Source: Curtobacterium citreum
GTDB taxonomy: Bacteria > Actinomycetota > Actinomycetes > Actinomycetales > Microbacteriaceae
Assembly (NCBI RefSeq): GCF_006715175.1
Contig: NZ_VFMQ01000001.1
Span: forward strand, 2,294,001-2,358,000
Reading direction: 5' to 3'
DNA: 64,000 nt
Notes under the pieces: model-generated
What the model saw: only the letters and a program-made list of their open reading frames with translations
What the model was told of the DNA's origin: nothing
Database searches by the model: none
In this document: piece by piece, positions 17,826 through 26,297 of the stretch
How the letters are laid out: each line of letters opens with the position of its first letter
How positions within the stretch are numbered: position 1 is the first letter of the stretch
Program-made: the position numbers and the translations under genes

Positions 17826-18644
17826 ATGCAGTTCCTCGTCGTCGGGCAGTGGCAGGGTTCGGCGTCGTCGCGGGCGATGCGCCTCGGCGACGGCGCCCAG
17901 GCCGTCGCAGCCGATCTCCCCCGTGCCGCCACCACCGTCGTCGACGTGCCCGCGGGCGCAGGCGACCGACTCGAGACCGCCGTCGCGCGCTACACCTCGG
18001 TCCGCTCGGTCGCCGAGCGCGTCGCCGAGGAGGTCGGGGTCGCGAGCGAACCCGTGCTCGTCGTCGGCGGGGACGGCTCGAGCGTGCTCGGGGCAACGGT
18101 GCTCGTGCGTCCCGGCACGGCCTTCGTCCGGATCGCCGGGTCGAGCGGGTACCGCGCTCTGAACCGCGCCCAGCCCGTCGCCGCGGAGACCGCGGTGCTC
18201 CGGCTGCTCGTCGACCGGCCGGACGACCTGTTCCCGGACCTGCCCGTCGTCGACCCAGCGGCCGTCGTCGTCGCGGGCATCCGCGGCACCGAGGACGCCG
18301 AGCTCGCCGCGCTCGACCGGGTCGGGATCACGCACCTCGACGTGGACGACGCGACCCCGGACACCCTCGACGCCGCCGTCACCGCGACCGGAGCCGACGC
18401 GGTGTTCGTGCACGTCGACCTCGACGTCCTGGACCCGTCCGAGGTCGACGGGCTGCTCGAACCCGTGCCGTTCGGACTCGACGCGGCGGCACTCGTCGCG
18501 CAGATCCAGGCGGCGACCCGCGGCCGACGGCTCGTCGGTGCGGCGCTGACGGGGTTCGCGCCGGTCGACCCCGAGCGGGCCGTCGACGACCTCGGCGTGA
18601 TCCTGCGCGCGGTCGGCGCCCTCACCACGGCGTCCCGCGCGTAG
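17826..18644 (+). CDS. Arginase-fold protein with degraded metal site
   Basis: 272 aa. The C-terminal part has the ureohydrolase motif FVHVDLDVLDPSEVDG (SxDxDxxDP-like, about residue 198), which makes the fold assignment reasonable. The other two manganese motifs are missing: GGDHS is replaced by VVGGDGSSVLG, and DAHxD by the region VRIAGSSGYRAL. A standard two-metal arginase or agmatinase site therefore cannot form. It may be a pseudoenzyme or bind a different ligand. Start ATG 17826. Same direction as pspA, 50 bp downstream; a link to the stress module is uncertain. Confidence 0.75.
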   Translation: MQFLVVGQWQGSASSRAMRLGDGAQAVAADLPRAATTVVDVPAGAGDRLETAVARYTSVRSVAERVAEEVGVASEPVLVVGGDGSSVLGATVLVRPGTAFVRIAGSSGYRALNRAQPVAAETAVLRLLVDRPDDLFPDLPVVDPAAVVVAGIRGTEDAELAALDRVGITHLDVDDATPDTLDAAVTATGADAVFVHVDLDVLDPSEVDGLLEPVPFGLDAAALVAQIQAATRGRRLVGAALTGFAPVDPERAVDDLGVILRAVGALTTASRA

Positions 18645-18653
18645 CGGGCGGTT

Positions 18654-18836
18654 CCGCGCATCGGGAGCCGTCCCGCGTATCGGAGGACATCTCGCGCATC
18701 GCAGGCCCTTCCGCGCATCGGAGGACGTCCCGCGCATCGCAGGCCCTTCCGCGCATCGGAGGACGTCCCGCGCATCAGGTGTCGTCCGTTCCGACCCCAG
18801 ACGCGCGGGCCCGCATCCCATGTCGCGCGCGATGGG
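18654..18836. repeat. Composite interspersed element, copy A (seven 19-bp units plus near-palindrome)
   Basis: Seven 19-bp units begin at 18654, 18673, 18692, 18711, 18730, 18749 and 18768, consensus CCGCGCATCGGAGGACGTC alternating with CCGCGCATCGCAGGCCCTT. 45 bp after the last unit begins a near-palindromic block at 18813-18836 (CATCCCATGTC / GCGATGGG). The same arrangement, at the same 45-bp distance, recurs at 34378-34484. It lies in the gap between the arginase-like gene and the flavin oxidoreductase. Confidence 0.85.
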
Positions 18837-18844
18837 ATCGATCG

Positions 18845-18915
18845 CTCACCCGCACCTCCACGCTCACCCGCGCCTCCACACGCACCCGCACCTGCATCCG
18901 CACCTGACCCCGCAC
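18845..18915. repeat. 18-bp degenerate tandem repeat
   Basis: Units CTCACCCGCACCTCCACG, CTCACCCGCGCCTCCACA, CGCACCCGCACCTGCATC and CGCACCTGACCCCGCACC run from 18845. Translation would give a His/Pro-rich peptide, but no convincing gene covers it. With the element just upstream it makes up the bulk of the 392-bp gap 18645-19036; the remaining 120 bp before the oxidoreductase holds no feature I can identify. Confidence 0.7.
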
Positions 18916-19036
18916 CGACCCCACCGCGCTGCGCGACGGGCGCGAACCGTCCTCGGCCGCCGACTCCGACGCGCCATCCGGACCGATACCCATCGCACCC
19001 GGACGCCCCTCCGGCGGCCTGCGTACGCTCGGGCAC

Positions 19037-20440
19037 ATGACGGACTACGACCTCATCGTGATCGGCGCCGGCGCAGTCGGCGAGAACGTGGCGGACTACG
19101 CCCACAAGCGCGGCCTCTCGGTCGCCGTGGTCGAGGCCGAGCTGGTCGGCGGCGAGTGCTCGTACTGGGCGTGCATGCCCTCGAAGGCGCTCCTGCGCAG
19201 CGGGCACGCGGTCGCGGCGGCGAAGCGACTCGAGGGCGCCGCCCAGGCCGTGACGGGTGACCTCGACGCCGCGAAGGTGCTCGCCCGTCGCAACTCGTTC
19301 ACCTCGGACTGGAAGGACGACGGACAGGTCGCGTGGCTCGAGTCCGCCGACATCGCGCTCATCCGCGGCCACGCGCGCATCACCGGCGAGAAGACCGTCG
19401 AGGTCGCCGGCGAGACCCACACCGCCCGTGCCGCCGTCGCCGTCGTGACCGGGTCGCTGCACCAGCTCCCCGACGTCCCCGGCCTGGCCGAGGCGAAGCC
19501 CTGGGGCACCCGCGAGGGCACCAGCGCCCAGCACGTCCCCGAGAGCCTGCTCGTGATCGGCGGCGGGGTCGCCGGCTCCGAGCTCGCGACCGCCTGGGCG
19601 TCCCTCGGCGCGAAGGTCACCCTCGTCGCCCGGCACGGCCTGCTCGGCGGCATGGAGCCCTTCGCGGGCGAGCTCGTCGCGGACGCCATGCGGGAGCTCG
19701 GCATCGACGTCCGCACGGGCGTCAACCCGACCCGTGTCGACCGGGACGAGCACGGCCTGGTCACGACGACCCTCGACGACGGCACGACCCTGGTGACGAG
19801 CGAGGTGCTCGCCGCCACCGGCCGGTCGCCGCACACCGCCGAACTCGGCCTCGAGACCGTCGGGCTCACCCCCGGCGACTGGCTGCAGGTCGACGACACG
19901 ATGCTCGTGCAGGGCACCGACTGGCTCTACGCCGTCGGTGACGTCAACCACCGCGCACTCCTGACCCACCAGGGCAAGTACCAGGCGCGCGCCGCGGGCG
20001 AGGCGATCGCCGCACGCCACCAGGGCCGTCCGGTGCACACCGAGCCGTGGGGCGCGCACGTCGCGACGGCCGACCACGCCGCGGTGCCGCAGGTGACCTT
20101 CACGGACCCGGAGGTCGCGAGCGTCGGCCTGACCGAGGACGCTGCTCGCAAGCAGGGGCTCACCGTCCGCGCCGTCGAGTACGACCTGGGCGCCGTCGCC
20201 GGCTCCGCACTGCAGGCCGACGGGTACACCGGGCGCGCGAAGATGGTCGTCGACGAGGACCGCGGGGTCGTCGTCGGCGTGACCTTCGTCGGTCAGGACG
20301 TTGCCGAGATGCTCCACGCCGCGACGGTCGCCGTCGTCGGCGAGGTCCCGGTCGACCGCCTCTGGCACGCCGTCCCGGCCTACCCGACCATGAACGAGGT
20401 CTGGCTGCGCCTGCTCGAGACCTACGGCCGCCCGGAGTAG
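19037..20440 (+). CDS. FAD-dependent pyridine nucleotide-disulfide oxidoreductase
   Basis: 467 aa, class I flavoprotein disulfide reductase (dihydrolipoamide dehydrogenase / mercuric reductase type). FAD loop LIVIGAGAVGENVADYA, redox-active pair in GGECSYWACMPSKALLR (Cys-x4-Cys), NAD(P)-binding LVIGGGVAGSELATAW, second FAD contact LYAVGDVNHRALLTHQGKYQ, and a C-terminal dimerisation domain. The usual C-terminal catalytic His-x4-Glu is not obvious (HAVPAYPTMNEVW carries His then Glu further on). The substrate disulfide is unknown. Start ATG 19037. Confidence 0.9.
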   Translation: MTDYDLIVIGAGAVGENVADYAHKRGLSVAVVEAELVGGECSYWACMPSKALLRSGHAVAAAKRLEGAAQAVTGDLDAAKVLARRNSFTSDWKDDGQVAWLESADIALIRGHARITGEKTVEVAGETHTARAAVAVVTGSLHQLPDVPGLAEAKPWGTREGTSAQHVPESLLVIGGGVAGSELATAWASLGAKVTLVARHGLLGGMEPFAGELVADAMRELGIDVRTGVNPTRVDRDEHGLVTTTLDDGTTLVTSEVLAATGRSPHTAELGLETVGLTPGDWLQVDDTMLVQGTDWLYAVGDVNHRALLTHQGKYQARAAGEAIAARHQGRPVHTEPWGAHVATADHAAVPQVTFTDPEVASVGLTEDAARKQGLTVRAVEYDLGAVAGSALQADGYTGRAKMVVDEDRGVVVGVTFVGQDVAEMLHAATVAVVGEVPVDRLWHAVPAYPTMNEVWLRLLETYGRPE

Positions 20441-20442
20441 CG

Positions 20443-20802
20443 GTGCGGAACCCGCTCCTCGACTCCGCCGTGTCGCGGGCCGGCTGGCTGTTCGCCACGG
20501 CCGTCGGCCTCGCGATCGGCGTGCCGCTGTCGACCGGCAGGATCCGGGTCGTCGACGGGCTGGTGGTCTGCAGCGGCCTGCCCCGGTGGGTCTTCCGCCG
20601 CGGCGGGACCTGCGTGGGATCGGTGTACCTGACGCGCGACAACGACGGCGACCGGGTGCTCCGGCACGAGCGCGTGCACGTCACGCAGTGGCGCCGCTAC
20701 GGCATGGCCATGCCGCTGCTCTACGCACTCGCGGGCCGCGATCCCCTGCGCAACCGCTTCGAGGTCGAGGCCGGCCTCGAGGACGGCGGCTACGTCCGCT
20801 GA
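20443..20802 (+). CDS. Small membrane-associated protein with HExxH-like motif
   Basis: 119 aa, start GTG 20443, two bases after the oxidoreductase stop, so co-transcribed. N-terminal hydrophobic stretch AGWLFATAVGLAIGVPL, then VLRHERVHVTQWRRYG, where H-E-R-V-H resembles a zinc-protease motif, and the C-terminal DPLRNRFEVEAGLEDGGY. The E in FEVEA could be a third ligand. Family members are common in actinobacteria and often carry uninformative names. Metallopeptidase activity is speculative at this size. Confidence 0.7.
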   Translation: MRNPLLDSAVSRAGWLFATAVGLAIGVPLSTGRIRVVDGLVVCSGLPRWVFRRGGTCVGSVYLTRDNDGDRVLRHERVHVTQWRRYGMAMPLLYALAGRDPLRNRFEVEAGLEDGGYVR

Positions 20803-20809
20803 CGCCGAC

Positions 20810-20847
20810 GCACGCCGAGCGTGCCAGATCTGGCACGTTCGGCGTGC
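20810..20847. terminator. 38-bp near-perfect palindrome between convergent genes
   Basis: GCACGCCGAGCGTGCCAGA (20810-20828) is followed directly by its reverse complement TCTGGCACGTTCGGCGTGC (20829-20847), with one G/T mismatch. It sits 8 bp after a plus-strand gene and about 100 bp before the end of a minus-strand gene, so a bidirectional terminator is likely. The rest of the 149-bp gap shows nothing else. Confidence 0.8.
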
Positions 20848-20951
20848 TCGGGCGACGAATTGTGACCTCCGAGCGGACGTGAGCGGCGTGTCCTGACCAC
20901 TCGCGGGTGACCAAGCACAGCGGGGGCGAGCGCGCGATGCGAGCGCGCGCG

Positions 20952-21764
20952 TCAGGCGGCGCGGCGGCGCGGGACGACCAGGGGCGTGCCCGTCTCGGGG
21001 TCCGCGACGACCACGCACGGCAGGCCGAAGACGTCCTCGACGAGCTCAGCGGTCAGCACGTCGGCCGGACGCCCCTGCGCGACGATCGACCCCGCCCGCA
21101 TCGCGACGAGGTGCGTGGCGTACCGCGCCGCCTGGTTGAGGTCGTGGAGCACCGCGACGACCGTGCGTCCGGCCGCGTGCAGCGCCGAGGCCAGTTCGAG
21201 CACGTCGTACTGGTGCGCGATGTCGAGGAACGTCGTCGGCTCGTCGAGCAGGACGATGTCGGTCTCCTGCGCGAGCACCATCGCGATCCAGACGCGCTGC
21301 CGCTGCCCGCCGGAGAGCTCCCCGACGCTGCGGTCGGCGAGCGTCACGGTGTCGGTCTGCTCGAGCGCGGCCTGGACGGCGGTGCGGTCGGAGCCCGACG
21401 AGGGGTGCAGCAGGTCCTGGTGCGGGAACCGGCCGCGGGAGACGAGGTCGCGGACGGTGATGCCCTCGGGGGCGATCGGCGTCTGCGGAAGCATGCCGAC
21501 CCGGCGCGCGACGGCCTTCGGGCGGTAGGACGTGATCGGCGCACCGTCGAGGTACACCGTGCCCGCGCGGGGCGTCAGGGTCCGGGCGAACGCCTTGAGG
21601 AGCGTCGACTTGCCGCACGCGTTCGGACCGACGACGACCGTGAGCTCACCGTCCGGCACGTCGACGTCGAGGGCGTCCACCACGACGCGGTCCTCGTACG
21701 CGAGCGTCAGCCCGCGGGCGCCGAGCGCCGTCGTCGGGAGCGCCGAGGGGGTGGAAGTGTTCAG
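20952..21764 (-). CDS. Iron-siderophore/heme-type ABC transporter ATPase (FecE-like)
   Basis: About 270 aa. Walker A GPNACGKSTLLKAF, signature LSGGQRQRVWIAM, Walker B DIVLLDEPTTFLDIAHQ, H-loop VLHDLNQAARYA: the FecE/FepC subfamily. Start is unusual. Between the upstream gene's stop and the first conserved residues there is no ATG, GTG or TTG in frame; CTG at 21764-21762 overlaps the upstream TGA as CTGA, so CTG is the likely start. Coupled to the siderophore-interacting protein and presumably iron-regulated with it. No matching permease or binding protein is in the window. Confidence 0.88.
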   Translation of the reverse strand: MNTSTPSALPTTALGARGLTLAYEDRVVVDALDVDVPDGELTVVVGPNACGKSTLLKAFARTLTPRAGTVYLDGAPITSYRPKAVARRVGMLPQTPIAPEGITVRDLVSRGRFPHQDLLHPSSGSDRTAVQAALEQTDTVTLADRSVGELSGGQRQRVWIAMVLAQETDIVLLDEPTTFLDIAHQYDVLELASALHAAGRTVVAVLHDLNQAARYATHLVAMRAGSIVAQGRPADVLTAELVEDVFGLPCVVVADPETGTPLVVPRRRAA

Positions 21765-22693
21765 TGCTCGGCCCTGCCGTGCCGCCAGTAGCCCATGAAC
21801 GCGACCTGCTCCCGGGCGATGCCGACACCGCGCACGAGGTGGCGCCGGAGCTCCTTGACGCAGCTGGCCTCCCCCGCGATCCACGCGTAGACGGGGCGCT
21901 CCTCGGCGGCGGCGGGGACGTCCCAGAGCACCTGCTCGTCGACGTCGAGATCTGCGTCGACATCCGCGTCGACCGGGGCGAGTGCGACCGTGGGCGCGAC
22001 CGCGGCGGCAGCGCCTCGGCCGCCGACGACGTCCGACGCCCACGCGTGCACCTGGTGGGTCATGCGCTCGCCGTGCGAGGCGCCGTTCCGGGCGATCCAG
22101 CGGACCTCGACCCCGGCGGGCGCGGACACCGGCAGGCGGTCGGCGTCGGTCGGGACCTCGATGAAGACGTGGCCGACGGCCGTGACGTCGAGGGCCTCGA
22201 GGATGGCGCAGATCGCCGGCGCCGCGGTCTCGTCGCCGGCGAGCAGGATGCGGTCGGCGCGCCCCGGGGCGAACTCGGCGGCACCGCTCGGGAGCTCGGC
22301 CGGCGAGGACGGGACCGCCGGACCGACGATGCGGAGCTCGTCGCCGACGCGGCAGCCCGAGACCCAGCGGGACGCAGGGCCGGTGTCGCCGTGCGCGACG
22401 AAGTCGATGTCGAGTTCGCGGGCATCCGGACGGAACGAGCGGACCGTGTAGGTGCGCAGCGGGTTCCGCACGGCGTCCGGCAGCGCGCGCCAGGCGCCGT
22501 ACCAGTCGTCGCCGTCGGGCAGGTCGGTGAAGCCGTGGCCCGGGATCGGCAGCACGATCTTGATCCGCTGGTCGAGCCCCACCGCGGAGAACTCCGCGAG
22601 GGCGTCTCCGGACAGCGTCACCCGGACGAACGAGGGGGTCAGCGCGGACACGGCCGTCACGCGGACGGAGAAGACGCGGTACCGGGCAGCCAC
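21761..22693 (-). CDS. Siderophore-interacting protein (ferric-siderophore reductase)
   Basis: About 310 aa. N-terminal FAD-binding domain (FSVRVTAVSALTPSFVRVTL, then YTVRSF with the FAD-contacting Arg) and C-terminal SIP domain (RILLAGDETAAPAICAILE, YAWIAGEASCVKELRRHLV, VAFMGYWRHG). It uses NAD(P)H or ferredoxin-derived electrons to release iron from imported siderophores. GTG 22693 was chosen because the alternative GTG at 22717 lies inside the putative iron box. Divergent from the alpha/beta hydrolase gene. Confidence 0.9.
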   Translation of the reverse strand: MAARYRVFSVRVTAVSALTPSFVRVTLSGDALAEFSAVGLDQRIKIVLPIPGHGFTDLPDGDDWYGAWRALPDAVRNPLRTYTVRSFRPDARELDIDFVAHGDTGPASRWVSGCRVGDELRIVGPAVPSSPAELPSGAAEFAPGRADRILLAGDETAAPAICAILEALDVTAVGHVFIEVPTDADRLPVSAPAGVEVRWIARNGASHGERMTHQVHAWASDVVGGRGAAAAVAPTVALAPVDADVDADLDVDEQVLWDVPAAAEERPVYAWIAGEASCVKELRRHLVRGVGIAREQVAFMGYWRHGRAEH

Positions 22694-22702
22694 GAACGCA
22701 AG

Positions 22703-22721
22703 TATGGCATGCCTCACCTAA
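22703..22721 (-). promoter_or_regulatory. IdeR/DtxR-like iron box
   Basis: Read on the minus strand, TTAGGTGAGGCATGCCATA matches 13 of 19 positions of the DtxR/IdeR consensus; the left half TTAGGT is perfect. It lies 10 bp upstream of the chosen start of the siderophore-interacting protein, where a bound iron repressor would block transcription. It also lies about 50 bp from the divergent hydrolase start. Confidence 0.6.
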
Positions 22722-22770
22722 CCGTTCCAGGGTGGAACGGGGTACCCCGGACGGTGCGAGGATCGTCCCC

Positions 22771-23718
22771 GTGCACGAACCCGACGACGAATTCTCGGAC
22801 CTGGCCGCGCTCGCCGCCGCGAGCGGCGTGACGGAGCCGCTCCGCGCCTCCAGGCAGGTGGTCCGCGGCGACGACGGACGCGAGACCGCCGCGATCCGGT
22901 GGGACACGGCGGACGGACGGGAGGCACGGATCACCTACCTGCACGGGCTCGGCATCGACGCGCACAGCTTCGACCAGACCGCGCTCGCCGTCGGCGAGCC
23001 GGCGGTCGCCCTCGACCTGCCGGGACACGGCCGGTCGAGCTGGCGCGACGACGCGGACTACGGCGCCGCGGTCACCGCCCCGCAGGTGCTCGCCGCGCTC
23101 GACGCGCTCGACGTGCCGCCGGGGATCGTCGTCGGGCACTCGCTCGGGGCGATCCTCGCTGCGCGGCTGGCGTCGCTCGCACCGGAGCGGGTGACCGGTC
23201 TCGTGCTCGTCGACATGTCGCCGGACTTCGCGCAGCGGGCCGTCGACCGGATCGCGCGGGCGCTCGAGGACGAGGAGCCGTTCGCGTCCCTCGACGAGGT
23301 GGTCGACCGCGCCGTCGAGGCCCGGGTCGGCGACGACCGGCAGGTGCTGCTCCGCGAGGCGCGGCACACCACCCGGCTCGGCGCGGACGGGCGGCTCGTG
23401 CGGCGGCACCACTTCCCGCACCTGCCCGCCGGCCGGACCGCCTCGGTGGGCCGCTTCGCCGACGCGTGGCCGGACCTCGAGGCGCTGGACGTCCCACTGC
23501 TGCTCGTCCGGGGGGACCGCGGCTACGTCTCCCCGAAACTGCACACCGGGTTCGTCGAGCGCCTGCCCGACGCCCGGGTCGTGACGGTCACGGCGCGGCA
23601 CGCGGTGCAGAACCAGGCACCCCTCGAACTGGCCACGGCGATCCGGGCATGGGCCGGGGACCACGGATTGTTGCACTCCGTGGAGAAACCGTCCCCCGAC
23701 GGTCCGGTTGATCGGTAG
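22771..23718 (+). CDS. Alpha/beta hydrolase
   Basis: About 315 aa. Oxyanion region YLHGLGIDAHSFDQT, nucleophile elbow VVGHSLGAILAARLA (Ser in GHSLG), candidate acid in LVRGDRGYVSP, and catalytic His in VTARHAVQNQAP. Cytoplasmic; substrate unknown. GTG 22771 follows GCGAGGA; an in-frame GTG at 22732 would add 13 residues. Contains an in-frame half-copy of the dispersed repeat (DGREARI at about 22914-22928). Just upstream of the peptide ABC operon on the same strand. Confidence 0.85.
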   Translation: MHEPDDEFSDLAALAAASGVTEPLRASRQVVRGDDGRETAAIRWDTADGREARITYLHGLGIDAHSFDQTALAVGEPAVALDLPGHGRSSWRDDADYGAAVTAPQVLAALDALDVPPGIVVGHSLGAILAARLASLAPERVTGLVLVDMSPDFAQRAVDRIARALEDEEPFASLDEVVDRAVEARVGDDRQVLLREARHTTRLGADGRLVRRHHFPHLPAGRTASVGRFADAWPDLEALDVPLLLVRGDRGYVSPKLHTGFVERLPDARVVTVTARHAVQNQAPLELATAIRAWAGDHGLLHSVEKPSPDGPVDR

Positions 23719-23779
23719 CCTCTTGCGAGCGCGACGCGACGACCGTCGCTCCCACGCGCCCGGAAGGAACCCACAACCC

Positions 23780-25306
23780 ATGAGTCCGCTCCTCCCCCGC
23801 CTGGGTCGACGCGCAGCACGCGTCGCCCTCGCCAGCACGGCCGTCGCGGTCGTCTCGGCCCTCGCCCTGACCGGGTGCTCGGGATCGTCGAACGAACAGG
23901 GCGGCGCCGACGCGACCGTCCGGATCGGGCTCGTCCTCGAACCGACCAGCCTGGACATCCGCACGCAGTCCGGTGCCGCACTCGACCAGGTGCTCATCGA
24001 CAACGTGTACCAGGGGCTCGTCGGCCGGGCGGCGGACGGCAGCGGTGCGATCCACGACGTGCTCGCGTCGAAGCACGAGGTCTCGTCCGACGGGCTCACC
24101 TACACGTTCACGCTCCGCGACGGGACGACGTTCCAGGACGGCAAGCCGGTCACCGCGGCCGACGTCGTGTGGTCGCTCCAGCAGGTCAAGGACAACGCGT
24201 CCTACGTCGACTCCGCGCAGCTCGCGAACGTCCGGTCGATCGCGTCGCCGTCGTCGGACCAGGTCGTCCTGACGCTGTCGAAGCCGGACTCCGACCTGCT
24301 CTGGAACCTGACCGGCCGCGCGGGACTCGTGCTCGAGCAGGCCGCGAAGAACGACCTGTCGGACTCCGCGAACGGCACCGGCCCGTACGAGGTGTCGAGC
24401 TGGAAGCAGGGCGACGCGCTCGTCTTCGCCCGGAACGCCGACTACTGGGGCACGAAGGCGAAGGTCGCCAAGGTCGAGTTCCGGTACATCACGGACGGGT
24501 CCGCGGCCGTGAACGCGATGGCCGCGGGCGACCTGGACGTGCAGACCTCGGTCGACGGCACGCTGAAGAGCCAGCTCGAGGGCAACGCCGACATCTCGCT
24601 GCACACCGGCAAGACGACCGACAAGTACACGCTCGCGTTCAACGACCGCAAGGCGCCCTTCACCGACGTCAAGGTCCGCAAGGCGATCCGGCAGGCGATC
24701 GACCCGAAGGCGCTCATCAAGGCGATCGGTGGGACCGGGGTGCCGCAGGGCGGGCCGATCCCGGAGCTCGACCCGGGCTACCAGGACCTGACCGACGTCG
24801 ACGCGTACGACCCCGCGGCCGCGAAGCAGCTGCTCGCCGAGGCCGGCGCGAAGGACCTGAAGCTCACCCTGACCTACCCGAACATCTACGCGGCGACGAT
24901 CGGCGACGTGCTGAAGTCGCAGCTCGCGGACGTCGGCATCACGCTGAGCGTCCAGCGCGTCGACTTCGCCACGTGGCTGTCGCAGGTGTTCGAGAAGCAC
25001 GACTTCGACCTGTCGATGGTCAACCACGTCGAGTCGCGGGACTTCGGCAACTGGGCGAACCCGGACTACTACTTCGGGTACGACAACCCCGAGGTGCAGG
25101 CCCTGTACGCGCAGTCCGTCGCGGCGACCGACCAGGCCGACAAGACGAAGGCGCTCGAACAGGCGGCCCGGATCGTCAGCGAGGACGCCGCCGGCGAGTG
25201 GCTCTACACGGCGACGTCGGTCACCGCGGTCCGCAAGGGCGTGACGGGCGTGCCGTTCGACGGCACGAACTCCCGCCTGGACCTCGCGCAGCTGGCGGTG
25301 CGGTGA
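23780..25306 (+). CDS. Peptide/nickel-type ABC transporter substrate-binding lipoprotein
   Basis: 508 aa, SBP family 5. Signal peptide with lipobox LTGC (lipidated Cys33, after VAVVSALALTG). Family landmarks are GLTYTFTLRDGTTFQDGKPVTAADVVWSL (only the pattern is cited from family knowledge), FNDRKAPFTDVKVRKAI and GPYEVSSWKQGDALVF. It binds oligopeptides or related ligands outside the cell and delivers them to the two permeases encoded next. Start ATG 23780 preceded by GGAAGGA. First gene of a five-gene operon. Confidence 0.94.
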   Translation: MSPLLPRLGRRAARVALASTAVAVVSALALTGCSGSSNEQGGADATVRIGLVLEPTSLDIRTQSGAALDQVLIDNVYQGLVGRAADGSGAIHDVLASKHEVSSDGLTYTFTLRDGTTFQDGKPVTAADVVWSLQQVKDNASYVDSAQLANVRSIASPSSDQVVLTLSKPDSDLLWNLTGRAGLVLEQAAKNDLSDSANGTGPYEVSSWKQGDALVFARNADYWGTKAKVAKVEFRYITDGSAAVNAMAAGDLDVQTSVDGTLKSQLEGNADISLHTGKTTDKYTLAFNDRKAPFTDVKVRKAIRQAIDPKALIKAIGGTGVPQGGPIPELDPGYQDLTDVDAYDPAAAKQLLAEAGAKDLKLTLTYPNIYAATIGDVLKSQLADVGITLSVQRVDFATWLSQVFEKHDFDLSMVNHVESRDFGNWANPDYYFGYDNPEVQALYAQSVAATDQADKTKALEQAARIVSEDAAGEWLYTATSVTAVRKGVTGVPFDGTNSRLDLAQLAVR

Positions 25307-25343
25307 CCGGGGTCGCCGCTGCCGGGCCCGTAGCATCGGACTC

Positions 25344-26297
25344 GTGACCCGGTTCCTCGTCGGGCGACTGCTGCTGCTCGTCGTCGGTCTGCTCGTGGCG
25401 AGCATCATCGTGTTCGCCGTGCTCCGGGTGCTCCCCGGCGACGTCGCGCAGGTCGTCGCCGGCACGCAGGCGTCCCCGGCGCAGGTCGAGCAGCTCCGGC
25501 AGCAGCTCGGCCTGGACCGGCCGGTCGTGGTGCAGTACGCCGACTGGATCGGCGGGCTGCTGCACGGCGACCTCGGCCGCTCGCTCGTCACCGGGGGCCA
25601 GGTCGCCCCCGAGCTGACCCAGAAGCTCGCGGTCACGCTGCCCCTCGCCGGGATGTCGCTCGCCGCGGCCCTGGTGCTCGGCGTGCCGCTCGGGGTGCTC
25701 GCCGCGGTGCTGCGGCGCCGCGCGGGCGGTGCCGTGATCGCGTTCGTCGCCCAGGCCGTCGCCGCGATCCCGATCGTCTGGGCGGGGCTGCTGCTCATCG
25801 CGCTGTTCGCCGTGACGCTCCGCTGGCTCCCGCCGCAGGGCTTCCCGCTCGACGGCTGGGGCGAGCCCGGGCGGGCGTTCTCGGCGCTCGTGCTCCCCGC
25901 GCTCACGATCGGCGCGGTCGAGGGCGCCGTGATCCTGCGGTTCACGCGCTCCGCCACGCTCGGGGTGCTCGACGCCGACCACGTCCGCACCGCCGCCGCG
26001 ATCGGGCTCACCCGGACGCAGGCGCTCGTGCGGCACGGGCTGCCGTCCGTGGCGCTCACGGTGCTCGCGGTGCTCGGTGTGCAGATCGCCGGGCTGCTCG
26101 TCGGGGCCGTCGTCGTCGAGCAGCTGTTCTCGCTGCCCGGTGTCGGCCGGATGCTCGTCACCGACGTCGGCCGGCGGGACGTCACGAAGGTGCAGTCCGA
26201 GCTCCTCGTGCTCACCGGGCTCGTCCTGCTCGTCGGCTTCGCGGTCGACGTGCTGCACCGCGTGCTCGACCCCCGGCAACGCGAGGTGCACGAGTGA
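25344..26297 (+). CDS. Peptide-type ABC transporter permease (DppB-like)
   Basis: 317 aa, six predicted membrane helices. N-terminal MTRFLVGRLLLLVVGLLV and VLRVLPGDVAQVVAG are typical of DppB/OppB. The EAA-type loop is HVRTAAAIGLTRTQALVRHG, contacting the ATPases. Start GTG 25344. The end overlaps the second permease by 4 bp (GTGA). Confidence 0.94.
   Translation: MTRFLVGRLLLLVVGLLVASIIVFAVLRVLPGDVAQVVAGTQASPAQVEQLRQQLGLDRPVVVQYADWIGGLLHGDLGRSLVTGGQVAPELTQKLAVTLPLAGMSLAAALVLGVPLGVLAAVLRRRAGGAVIAFVAQAVAAIPIVWAGLLLIALFAVTLRWLPPQGFPLDGWGEPGRAFSALVLPALTIGAVEGAVILRFTRSATLGVLDADHVRTAAAIGLTRTQALVRHGLPSVALTVLAVLGVQIAGLLVGAVVVEQLFSLPGVGRMLVTDVGRRDVTKVQSELLVLTGLVLLVGFAVDVLHRVLDPRQREVHE

Noticed and set aside
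18654..18786. CRISPR-like repeat array
   Set aside because: 19-bp units are back to back without unique spacers.
18820..19260. His/Pro-rich frame over the 18-bp repeat
   Set aside because: Repeat-derived, lacks a convincing RBS and overlaps the flavin oxidoreductase.
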